The notes under the pieces are model-generated. The model searched no databases. It saw only the letters and a list, made by a program, of their open reading frames with translations, and was not told where the DNA came from. DNA of 45,772 bases from Verrucomicrobiota bacterium (GTDB taxonomy: Bacteria > Verrucomicrobiota > Verrucomicrobiia > Limisphaerales > SIBE01). The position numbers and the translations under genes were made by a program. Within the stretch, counting starts at the first letter, position 1. Every line of letters starts with the position of its first letter. The stretch is from the NCBI GenBank assembly GCA_027623095.1, contig JAQBVM010000012.1, forward strand, positions 1 to 45,772, given 5' to 3'. This document shows positions 15,760-23,479 of the stretch, piece after piece.

Positions 15760-17940
15760 TCACACAGATCTGAACACGCCGTCGCGGATTGGCATCGAAC
15801 GGATGCGCGCTCCCGTGGCCACGGCAAGGGCATTCGCGATTGCCGGAGCCACCGGCACGATCGGAGTTTCACCGGCCCCGACCGACGGAAGGTCCGGCCG
15901 ATTGACGAGCACCGTTTCAATCAACGGCACATCCTTGAATCGCGGGACCGAATAGTCGGAGAACCGCGGATTTAAGATCCGGCCGTTTGCGAAACGGATC
16001 TCCTCTTGTAACGCGCCGCCAAGCCCTTGGATGATGCAGCCCTCGACTTGTTTTCGAAGGTTCAGGGGATTTTGAATTGCGCCGCATTCGAACGCTTCGC
16101 AAATCTCCAGAACTCTGTATCGTCCGGCTTTCGCATCCACCTCGATCTCGACACACGCAGCGGCGTAAGATCCCTTCTCCGTGCCGCAGGCTAATCCAAT
16201 GCCCCGGGTTTCCGAGCCCTTCAATTTCTCTCGCCGGGCGCTCCAGTTGAATCGCTCGGCCGCGGCCTCGAGAACAGTGCGCAACCGGTCCTTCGGGAGA
16301 TGGCGCAGGCGGAATGCAAGCGGATCAGAACCAGAGGCCAAAGCGAGTTCGTCCATGAACGACTCGCGCGCGAACACATTCGCCGTGGACGCCAAAGCCC
16401 TGTAAGAACCTTCGCGCAACGGAGAATCGCAAGACTTGGACTCGGCGCGCGTATTGGGTATTTCATAAGGCGTCGCAATAGCGGAACCACCCGAATTGAA
16501 ATTGATATGCTCCCACGCCACAATCGAGCCGTCATCGCCAAGGCCAGCGGCTATATCGATGACTCCAGCGGGTCGGAAATACGCCCATGTAAACTCCTCT
16601 TCACGGGTCCACCGCAGCGAAACCGGACGCTTAGCCGCGAGCGCAAGCCGGGCCGCTTCAACCGCAACTTCACCAGTGTGTTTGCCACCAAATCCCCCTC
16701 CCGTGTCCGGCACAATCACACGCACCTGATCCGTCGTGATGCGAAAGGCTGCGCTGAGTTCGCCTCGAACACGAGCCGGTTGCTGGCTGCCGGTCCAGAC
16801 CGTGATATTCCCGTTTTGCCATTCCGCAACCGCCGCTCTGGGCTCCATCGGAGCGTGTTGTATGTATGCGATTGGAAAACTTGCCCTAAGAACCTTCTTG
16901 GAGGCGGCTAATCCATCTGGAACTGAACCTTTCGCCGCCCCCCCGGACCGCCCGCCTCGCGAACCTCCCGTAGATGAGTGATCGCGAAGGTACTCGTACA
17001 GATTATCGCTCGAAGGGTGTTCAGCCGTTTCCCATTTCGCCGTGCCTGCCACTGCCATGCGTGCTTCCTCCGCTCGGGCCGACGTGGACGCCGCAAACCC
17101 CACAAAGTCGCCGTCGCGCAACGCAGTCACCCCTGCCATGGATTCGGCGCCGCTCAATTCGATCGAGATCAGCTTTGAACCGTATCCCGGTGGACGAAGA
17201 ACTTTTGCATAAATCATTCCGGGGCGCTGAATATCGGACGGGTATTGATGTCGTCCGGTGACAATCGCCTCGCCCCCCACTTGCGGAGTAGGCCTGCCCA
17301 GAACACTCCAATTCTCGACTCTAGTAATCGCAACGTCGGATCGAGCCCTTTTGCCCAGCGCTACGTTTAGATCATCCCTTTTCGCCAAATCTGTATATCC
17401 AAATTCTTTGTTTGTGGCCGGATCTATGACGACGCCATCCCGCACTTCAATCGAACTGTTCTCGGATCTGAATTCGCGCAATGCCATTTCCAACAAAAGC
17501 TCGCGCGCCGCCGCGCATGCCTTGCGAATCGTCGGGATGGTCGCCGGTGTGGTGCGGCTTCCGGCGGTGCCGCCATCATCTGGAACAAGAGCCGAATCCG
17601 CCATCACCAACCGCACTCGCGAAACCGGCAGGCGCAATTCCTCCGCAGCGGCTTGAGTAATCTGCGTGCGGGATCCTTGGCCCACGTCCACCTTGCTGGT
17701 CATCACCGTAACAATACCGCTTGTGTCGATGTGCAACCGATCGGCACCGTCGGTTTGCCGGCTGCCATTTGCGCCCTGGGCAAAAATGGACTGACCCGCA
17801 AGGGAAATCAGAATTCCTGTCCCCAAGACTTGAGCAAACTCGCGCCGGCTCAGTTCGAACTGATAAGAAGGGCCTTCCCGCAGTTCATAACGTTCCAGTT
17901 CGGGAAATTCATTTCGAATCGATTCCAAATCACGGTTCAT
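15760..17940 (-). CDS. Molybdopterin-dependent hydroxylase, large subunit (IorB/CoxL-like)
   Basis: The catalytic subunit of a xanthine-oxidase-type hydroxylase, 726 residues. ATG 17940 is chosen because AAAGGAG lies just upstream and it forms an ATGA overlap with the 2Fe-2S subunit stop. A Tat-like signal lies around residues 30-55 (SRREFAQVLG, then GILISLAG, then FAQG), pointing to export as a folded cofactor protein. Molybdopterin-binding segments include GGGFGGKHTGEVAVEAARL and PLREGSYRALASTAN. GAGETPIVPVAPAIANAL near the C-terminus carries the expected catalytic Glu. There is no FAD subunit in the cluster, so this is an IorAB-type two-subunit enzyme that passes electrons to an outside acceptor, probably a cytochrome. 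The substrate is unknown. Linkage to sugar genes upstream suggests an aldose or similar aldehyde. Confidence 0.92.
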   Translation of the reverse strand: MNRDLESIRNEFPELERYELREGPSYQFELSRREFAQVLGTGILISLAGQSIFAQGANGSRQTDGADRLHIDTSGIVTVMTSKVDVGQGSRTQITQAAAEELRLPVSRVRLVMADSALVPDDGGTAGSRTTPATIPTIRKACAAARELLLEMALREFRSENSSIEVRDGVVIDPATNKEFGYTDLAKRDDLNVALGKRARSDVAITRVENWSVLGRPTPQVGGEAIVTGRHQYPSDIQRPGMIYAKVLRPPGYGSKLISIELSGAESMAGVTALRDGDFVGFAASTSARAEEARMAVAGTAKWETAEHPSSDNLYEYLRDHSSTGGSRGGRSGGAAKGSVPDGLAASKKVLRASFPIAYIQHAPMEPRAAVAEWQNGNITVWTGSQQPARVRGELSAAFRITTDQVRVIVPDTGGGFGGKHTGEVAVEAARLALAAKRPVSLRWTREEEFTWAYFRPAGVIDIAAGLGDDGSIVAWEHINFNSGGSAIATPYEIPNTRAESKSCDSPLREGSYRALASTANVFARESFMDELALASGSDPLAFRLRHLPKDRLRTVLEAAAERFNWSARREKLKGSETRGIGLACGTEKGSYAAACVEIEVDAKAGRYRVLEICEAFECGAIQNPLNLRKQVEGCIIQGLGGALQEEIRFANGRILNPRFSDYSVPRFKDVPLIETVLVNRPDLPSVGAGETPIVPVAPAIANALAVATGARIRSMPIRDGVFRSV

Positions 17941-18419
17941 CGAGAACTCCTTTCTTTGACCAATCGGGCGGCATGCTCCACGGCTTTCACGATATTGCCA
18001 TAGCCGCAACATCGGCACAGATTGCCGTTCATCGCCTCGATGATTTCACCCCGCGACGGATTCGAATTTCGGTTAAGAAGACCAGTCGCGGTGAGAATCA
18101 TTCCGGGAACACAATAGCCGCATTGCATGGCATCTTCGTCAATGAACGCCTGCTGAACCGGATGCAACCGTCCATCCTCGGCCAGCCCTTCGATCGTTTG
18201 AACCTGCCTATTCTGCACCGTCGAAACAGCCGTGACACAGGAAGGCGCTGGACTGCCGTCAATTAGAACGGTGCATGCCCGGCACTGCCCTTCGCCGCAT
18301 CCATATTTAGAGCCAGTGAGCGCAAGATCCTCGCGCAACACTTCCAGCAATGGACGTCGCGGGTCGGTCTTGACCGAGCACTCCTTTCCATTCAGATGAA
18401 ATTTGAATTCGATTTCCAT
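17937..18419 (-). CDS. 2Fe-2S subunit of a molybdenum hydroxylase (IorA/CoxS-like)
   Basis: The electron-transfer subunit partnered with the large subunit, 160 residues, the usual size. The plant-ferredoxin-type cluster is at GSKYGCGEGQCRACTVLIDG (CxxxxCxxC), with its fourth Cys at SCVTAV. The second, helical cluster domain has QCGYCVPGMI and NLCRCCGYGNIVKAV. No signal peptide is present, so the pair is likely exported together by the Tat signal on the large subunit. The stop overlaps the downstream start by 4 bp. GGAG in GGAGATCAGGCTTC lies before the ATG at 18419. A 106-bp gap separates it from the mannonate-dehydratase-like gene, with no terminator seen, so one operon is likely. Confidence 0.95.
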   Translation of the reverse strand: MEIEFKFHLNGKECSVKTDPRRPLLEVLREDLALTGSKYGCGEGQCRACTVLIDGSPAPSCVTAVSTVQNRQVQTIEGLAEDGRLHPVQQAFIDEDAMQCGYCVPGMILTATGLLNRNSNPSRGEIIEAMNGNLCRCCGYGNIVKAVEHAARLVKERSSR

Positions 18420-18525
18420 GAAGCCTGATCTCCGTTGGTTTCGAGGTTATGACGCATTACGTTTCGTTGCTTAGTTATAGCGGAACCAAAGAGTAACTCG
18501 TTCATTCCGAGAGACAACCTACGGA

Positions 18526-19641
18526 TCACGCTCCCGCAAGGACAGCCGTGTGCAGCGCTTTGATATAGCCAATGCTGTACCCCCACCCTGTTCTCGGCCC
18601 TCCCACCATTCCAGGCACATGATCGGCAATCAAAGCACCCCGGAAATCAACTTCGTGAAGGGTCTTCATCAGTCGCAGCATGTCAGTGTAGCCGTTATCT
18701 ACAAACGACTCGACGAAGTACGGAATCGGCGCGCTGACATTGCGAAAATGGATCTTCCACAGTTTGTCCATCTTCGCGAAAGCGCGCGCGGCATCGAACA
18801 CATCCTTGCCCATGCCTTTGCCACCTTCCATCCAGGTCCCGGCGCATAGGCAGACGCCGATGTTCGGACTATTGGCGATTTCCAATGCGCGCGCATAGCC
18901 GTCAAAGTTTCCGAAGACACATCGAGGAACGCCGCCCAATTCCGGCACCGGCGGATCATCCGGATGAATCCCGATTCGCATTCCGAGCTCTTCGGCGACC
19001 GGAACCACGCGCTTAATGAAATAGGTGTAATTCTCCCAAATCTCCTCCTTGCTGTACTTGCGCCCGTGAGTCAACGGACCCTCAAACACTTTGCCACTCC
19101 AATAGCCCTTCGCGTCATTCATATTGAATGCACGGGCCGGAGCCCCGCCGCGGGTCGTTTCACGCGCGCTGCTCCAGATCCCATTCCCCATATGCGCGTA
19201 GGTCGTGTAAAATACCCCAGCCTTTGCCAAATTCCTCAGGAAGCTCAGATACTCCTCGATCTTCTCGTCTCGTCCAGGAAGGTTCAGCGTTACTTCCGGC
19301 ATGTTGTGAACATTGCTGTTGCCGATGTTCCACACCTTCAGGTTCGCCGCGTCCACCCGTTTCTTGAGTGATATAAAATTCTCCAGCGTGGCGCGATCGC
19401 CTCCGGTGGGGATATTGACATACTCAACGCCGAGTTGCTGTGCGAATTGCAAATCTTCGTCGGTCGCGTTGGTCGAGATTTGAAGCGAGATCTTGATTCC
19501 GGGTGGGAGAGGCTCCAGTTTTCGGGTTTGCACGGCCCCGAGCACAGGCCAAGTTGCTCCCGCCGCGGCCGCGGCCGCGGCAACTTTTATGAAGTTTCTT
19601 CGGTGCATCGACGGATCGGTGTTCAATGGGTGGGTCTGCAT
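18526..19641 (-). CDS. Exported mannonate-dehydratase-like TIM-barrel protein
   Basis: A member of the UxuA/xylose-isomerase-like superfamily, 371 residues from ATG 19641 (ATG 19608 is an alternative). The N-terminus has MHRRNFIKVAAAAAAAG, a Tat-type signal; classical UxuA is cytoplasmic. The four metal-ligand neighbourhoods of mannonate dehydratase appear preserved: His in GIHPDDPP, Cys in GVCLCAGTW, His in KIHFRNV and Asp in IADHVPGM. It lies 34 bp downstream of the DUF1080 gene and upstream of the molybdenum hydroxylase genes on the same strand. Dehydration of mannonate or a related aldonic acid is inferred. In an exported setting, elimination or hydration of a keto-sugar or another acid sugar is equally plausible. 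The longer frame up to 19758 overlaps the preceding gene and is not favoured. Confidence 0.85.
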   Translation of the reverse strand: MQTHPLNTDPSMHRRNFIKVAAAAAAAGATWPVLGAVQTRKLEPLPPGIKISLQISTNATDEDLQFAQQLGVEYVNIPTGGDRATLENFISLKKRVDAANLKVWNIGNSNVHNMPEVTLNLPGRDEKIEEYLSFLRNLAKAGVFYTTYAHMGNGIWSSARETTRGGAPARAFNMNDAKGYWSGKVFEGPLTHGRKYSKEEIWENYTYFIKRVVPVAEELGMRIGIHPDDPPVPELGGVPRCVFGNFDGYARALEIANSPNIGVCLCAGTWMEGGKGMGKDVFDAARAFAKMDKLWKIHFRNVSAPIPYFVESFVDNGYTDMLRLMKTLHEVDFRGALIADHVPGMVGGPRTGWGYSIGYIKALHTAVLAGA

Positions 19642-19675
19642 ACGCTTGCGGGTTGAATGTTCGCAGGTTCTCGGA

Positions 19676-20461
19676 TTATTCGGCGAAATCGGTGTTCGGA
19701 TCTTCGATGTTGAGCTCCTTAATCCATGCGTTGCGATAGCGCACATCGTGGCCCTCACACTGAAGCTTCAAACCTCCAGGCGTGTCGGTAATGCCGCGCC
19801 CACCTTCGTTCCCGCCGTCCAGACCCGACGCGGCGCCTCCCCAAACCTGGCTGATAGGCTGATTGACATGCACCTTCTTGCCATTGAAATACATGGTCAG
19901 CATTGCTTTCTCGATCCGCTTGCCCTCTTTGAATCGGGCCGCGCGGAAATTGATGTCGTACGCGTTCCATTTGCCCGCGCCGTTGTACGCTTGATACGGG
20001 GACTCGGACTCATTAATCACAGCGCCCATTCCGTGGCTGGTTTTATCGCCGTCCAACACTTGAATCTCATACCGATTCTGAAGATATACCCCGCTATTGC
20101 CTCCCGGTTTCATGACTAGGAATTCGATATGCAGCCTGAAATCTCGATACTTCCTCTTGGTGACGATGTCGGCCGCTCCGTATTTGCCGCCCGCAGCCGC
20201 CGGGTCATCGGTCATCACAGCGGTGCCCGAATCAACCGGATCATCCACTATCTTCCACTTGATCGGCATTGCCGAACCAAAGCGAGGCCCCTCCCAATAC
20301 GTCCATTTTTCGTCCAGCATTTTTCTGGATCCATCGATGATAGTTTCGCCTCCCGGCAATGGCGCAGCGCCAACGCCGACGTCGGCAAAAGCAGTCGAGG
20401 AAGTCACAATAGCAGTTCCGAGAAGGGTTAGTCCAATAAGTTGAGGCAGGGATGTATTCAT
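19676..20461 (-). CDS. Secreted DUF1080 protein (3-keto-disaccharide hydrolase fold)
   Basis: 261 residues with a signal peptide (IGLTLLGTAIVTSSTAFA, cleavage near residue 26). The rest is a single concanavalin-like DUF1080 domain, with typical strands RDFRLHIEFLV, PGGNSGVYLQNRYEIQVLD, GKWNAYDINFRAARF and YRNAWIKELN at the C-terminus. DUF1080 proteins are annotated as 3-keto-disaccharide hydrolases, and some relatives take part in keto-glycoside cleavage. It is the first gene of the presumed minus-strand operon with the mannonate-dehydratase-like barrel and molybdenum hydroxylase. That context fits oxidation and cleavage of glycosides outside the cytoplasm. No operator or clear promoter was identified upstream. 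Confidence 0.9.
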   Translation of the reverse strand: MNTSLPQLIGLTLLGTAIVTSSTAFADVGVGAAPLPGGETIIDGSRKMLDEKWTYWEGPRFGSAMPIKWKIVDDPVDSGTAVMTDDPAAAGGKYGAADIVTKRKYRDFRLHIEFLVMKPGGNSGVYLQNRYEIQVLDGDKTSHGMGAVINESESPYQAYNGAGKWNAYDINFRAARFKEGKRIEKAMLTMYFNGKKVHVNQPISQVWGGAASGLDGGNEGGRGITDTPGGLKLQCEGHDVRYRNAWIKELNIEDPNTDFAE

Positions 20462-21116
20462 ATGTTCACTCTCAATTGCATTTTACGGCAATCACACGTT
20501 TTTTCTCGGCAATCGCAGGAACTCGGAGCGAGCCGTGTTCCGAGCGTGTCAAGAATTCGGAAAGCATCGCAAAGAAAGGCCAAAACAACAGATCAAAGTT
20601 AAGCTCTTCAAATGCGCGCCCTACGGCAGCCTCCCCCAGAGCGACGGACGCGAATCAAGACCTTGAACCAATGATGGTGGGGCGACACTCTGTGGAGCTC
20701 TGATCTAACCTCGAAGGGATCAAACGGAAGAAGAATGTGCAATGGAAACAACGGGGAATCCGGAAGCCCCACGTTTCCAGATGCTCATTTATGCAGGCCG
20801 GATAATTCAAGAAGAAGTCAGGGCTTCACAGAGTGTCGCCCCACCTATATTTTGAACGGTTCATGGATCGTAGTACTCTACGAGCCGCGAGGCCGTTTCG
20901 GAATCCCGGACTCGCTCGGAGAAACGTGCGGACGGCTCCTATTTCTTGCGCACAGTGGACGTTCACGCACGCCAGCCTTCACCGCTCGAGCATTTTCGAA
21001 TTGCCCCCGGGCGAGGTCATTCCGATTTCCGTGGGACAAAAAACGATTCAACTTGCGAAATGCATCTCAGCGGCTAATCTTCCATCGTCAAAACGCAAAC
21101 TTAATCTGATCTTCTT
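20462..21116. other. Intergenic region with a structured repeat, no supported gene
   Basis: This 655-bp divergent spacer separates the DUF1080 gene and the PA14 gene. It holds one copy of the ~170-bp inverted-repeat element at 20676-20845. The remaining 270 bp up to the PA14 gene contain open frames with no recognisable domain or codon pattern and no start supported by a ribosome binding site. Promoters for both flanking genes should lie here, but I cannot place them. Confidence 0.5.
20676..20845. repeat. Structured inverted-repeat element, copy A (170 bp)
   Basis: The ends are inverted repeats: 20676-20700 starts GGTGGGGCGACACTCTGTGG, and the reverse complement of 20821-20845 is the same over 25 nt with two mismatches. 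An internal stem has GGAAAC at 20744-20749 and GTTTCC at 20773-20778. A second copy lies at 30551-30721. No target duplication is visible and there is no coding capacity. The two copies are strongly alike at both ends and in the core, so this is a dispersed family rather than a chance palindrome. Confidence 0.85.
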
Positions 21117-21140
21117 ATGAAATCCGATCTTCCTATGAAA
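21105..21140 (+). repeat. 18-bp tandem duplication spanning a start codon
   Basis: Two consecutive 18-bp units, TCTGATCTTCTTATGAAA (21105-21122) and TCCGATCTTCCTATGAAA (21123-21140), differ at two positions. Each contains an ATG in the same frame (21117 and 21135), so the PA14 gene has two nearly identical candidate starts. Neither has a good Shine-Dalgarno site. Confidence 0.8.
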
Positions 21141-23192
21141 ACTCTTCGGCTCTCTGCCGCTAAAAGCGTATTCTTCCTTTTGGCGGGTTTTGTTTCACTC
21201 ATTGTCTCCGCCACCGCGCAACCCACTGTTCTGTGGGAGGCTTACAACGATCACCGGCCATCCGAACTCACACATCCAAATGTCACAGGTTATGATTTGC
21301 GAGTCCTCGATGACGGCGGAACACTCGTCAATTTTAAAACTGGCACCCTGCTGAACGCCACGGTCTTTGTTATTTCGGAATCCTCTCCGGACGACTTTGG
21401 AGCGAACTCTCCTGTGAATGCGGGAAGTCCGGCGGATTTGCTGTTCAGCGGCAAAGTCGATATTGGAAACTCGGGTTTGCCAGGCTTGAGAAATAGCACC
21501 GACGTCAGCCTGGTGTTGTTGTTTGAGGGGCTTGATCCGACAAAACGATACAACTTCCGTGGAACAGTGAGCCGGGGCGGAGGTTACGTGGACCGGTGGG
21601 CCGTCTTCACACTCCTTGGCGCCGATGCGTTTGTTGATGCGCACGTCGATGGCAGCAACAATCAGAATATTTTTACCGAAACCACATTTGATGCCTCGAG
21701 TCTCGAACCCAATCAAGTCGCGCTAAACGGCGGCGACAACAAAGTCGGATCCCTCGTTGGATGGGACAATATTGAACCGGGACCAGACGGTTCGTTTGAA
21801 ATCGAAGCACGTCAATATGTGGGAAAGGCGCCCTTTGGCAATCCCGCGGGCGGACCTTACGGCTACGGTTTTAACGCGATTTATTTGGCGGAGATACAAT
21901 CGAGCGGCAACCTGCGCATCACGGAGAATCCCTCGAGCCAAATCATTCCGGCCGGGCAGACCGCCACACTTACAGTCGTGGCCTCGAGTCCTCAGTCTAT
22001 TCAGTATCAATGGCAAAAAGCGGCGCCGGGCAGCTCAACGTTTGCGAACATCGCCGGCGCGACTCAAGCGAGCTACACAACGCCGGCTCTCACGGTAGCG
22101 GATGACGGCAGCAAATTCCGCTCCTCTATTTCGAGCGGAGGCAACTCGACCATTAGCGGCGACGCGACCATTAATGTGGACGGCACAATTCCATCCATCA
22201 TCGCAGTTCGTGGCAGCATCAATTTCAACGCCGTGCATTTGGAGTTTTCGGAAGCCATTAAACTCAGCGCCTTGGCGAATACGGCCAACTACACGATCTC
22301 CGGCGGGTTAACAATCAATAGCGCCGTCGCGCAAAGCGCCACCAGCGTCCGGATTCTCACGAGCAAACAAAACCCGGGAGACCGCTATACGATCACGGTG
22401 AACAATCTGGACGACCTGGCAGGAAACAAAATTCCAGCCGGCACCTCCCGCGGTTTCACCGCGTTTACAGAACAACCCGGAGTCGTTGGTCTGGAAGTCT
22501 GGAACAACACGGCGGCCGGCAATACCAACCCGGACGCTCTGCAGACCGACGCGCGATATCCGGATTCACCGGACGAAGAGTACATCACGGCTACGTTTGA
22601 TTCGGGGCTGGCTTTTCCGAACGGTCCCAAGAACACCTACGGCGCTCGATTCCGAGGATGGCTCACCCCTGCCGAGACCGCCGACTACGAGTTTTTCATC
22701 CAAAGCGACGGCGGAAGTGAACTGCACGTTGGGGCGAGCGCGGATTTCACTCCACTCTATGACGTGGATCGGTTTCCGGACGCAATTGCGGTAACAGGCA
22801 GCCTTTTTCAAGAACCAGGATTCGACGAATCCGTTTCCTTCCCGATCAACCTCAAGGCCGGACAGAAATACGCCATTATGGCAATTTGGAAAGAAGACAA
22901 TGGCGCGGATTACTTTCAGTTAGCGTGGAAAAAGGCCAACGATTTTTCCCCGGCAGATCAACTCAAACCGATCCCGAGCCAATTCTTTTCCTTCTACGGC
23001 CCTGGTCCCGAACCGCTCGTAGAACCGAAAATTACGAAGATCACTCTGATCGGCGGCAAAGTGACAATTGAATGGACCGGCACTACGCTACAATCGTCCA
23101 GCGACTTGAAGAACTGGGCAGACGAAGCAGCAGCGGCAAGCCCGCTTTCGATCACACCCGCGGGCGCCAAATTCTATCGCGTTAAGAATTAG
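21117..23192 (+). CDS. Secreted multi-domain protein with PA14-like domain
   Basis: 691 residues, or 685 from the second ATG at 21135. A signal peptide (SVFFLLAGFVSLIVSATAQP) indicates export. The N-terminal 250 residues are a beta-rich region of unknown type. An Ig-like module follows at about 275-350 (QYQWQKAAPGSSTF). A cohesin- or Big-like segment is at about 355-450. A PA14-like domain is at about 465-625 (ARFRGWLTPAETADYEFFIQ, then SDGGSELHVG); PA14 folds bind carbohydrates. The last 50 residues (KVTIEWTGTTLQSSSDLKNW ... AKFYRVKN) match the C-terminal domain of the 1000-residue protein at 38023, perhaps a sorting or anchoring module. A hairpin at 23218-23247 follows the stop. A role in binding polymers at the cell surface is inferred. 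Confidence 0.88.
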   Translation: MKSDLPMKTLRLSAAKSVFFLLAGFVSLIVSATAQPTVLWEAYNDHRPSELTHPNVTGYDLRVLDDGGTLVNFKTGTLLNATVFVISESSPDDFGANSPVNAGSPADLLFSGKVDIGNSGLPGLRNSTDVSLVLLFEGLDPTKRYNFRGTVSRGGGYVDRWAVFTLLGADAFVDAHVDGSNNQNIFTETTFDASSLEPNQVALNGGDNKVGSLVGWDNIEPGPDGSFEIEARQYVGKAPFGNPAGGPYGYGFNAIYLAEIQSSGNLRITENPSSQIIPAGQTATLTVVASSPQSIQYQWQKAAPGSSTFANIAGATQASYTTPALTVADDGSKFRSSISSGGNSTISGDATINVDGTIPSIIAVRGSINFNAVHLEFSEAIKLSALANTANYTISGGLTINSAVAQSATSVRILTSKQNPGDRYTITVNNLDDLAGNKIPAGTSRGFTAFTEQPGVVGLEVWNNTAAGNTNPDALQTDARYPDSPDEEYITATFDSGLAFPNGPKNTYGARFRGWLTPAETADYEFFIQSDGGSELHVGASADFTPLYDVDRFPDAIAVTGSLFQEPGFDESVSFPINLKAGQKYAIMAIWKEDNGADYFQLAWKKANDFSPADQLKPIPSQFFSFYGPGPEPLVEPKITKITLIGGKVTIEWTGTTLQSSSDLKNWADEAAAASPLSITPAGAKFYRVKN

Positions 23193-23217
23193 CCGCTCGA
23201 GAACTCACCTTACAATC

Positions 23218-23247
23218 ACCGCTGCCGGGCAAGAGCTCGGCAGCGGT
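23218..23247. terminator. Hairpin after the PA14 gene, possible terminator
   Basis: A perfect 10-bp stem (ACCGCTGCCG / CGGCAGCGGT) with a 10-nt loop begins 26 bp after the stop codon at 23192. The following TCCTGTTGT is only weakly T-rich, so intrinsic termination may be partial. Its position between convergent genes (the DUF1552 gene ends at 23480) fits a shared 3' structure. Confidence 0.5.
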
Positions 23248-23308
23248 TCCTGTTGTGGCGCGAACCTCGGCCAAATTGAAACGTGAGACTGCCCGCTAGC
23301 GCCTTGGA

Positions 23309-23364
23309 CTCCGGTAACGACCGGAGCGATTCACCGCTTTGGCGTTGGCACGTTCCAACGCTCC
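23309..23364. repeat. REP-like nested palindromes
   Basis: Two adjacent hairpins: CTCCGGT/ACCGGAG with loop AACG (23309-23326), and GCGTTGG/CCAACGC with loop CACGTT (23342-23361). They are enclosed by a longer pairing of GGAGCG (23323-23328) with CGCTCC (23359-23364). The cluster sits between two convergent genes, the usual place for extragenic palindromes. There is no second copy in this window. Confidence 0.55.
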
Positions 23365-23479
23365 GGACTTCCCAACAACTTTGGCTTTACCGAAAAGCGG
23401 CAACTCCGCAGGCTCCGTTTCCGCACTCCAAAACCTGGCGGAAATTCCGAGGGCCTTATCTACCTAAACAGTCGCATGC

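Noticed and set aside
20676-20845. Target site duplication around repeat copy A (and B)
   Set aside because: The flanking bases (ATGAT / TATAT, and GGTCC / AAGAG for copy B) do not match, so classical transposition with duplication is not supported.
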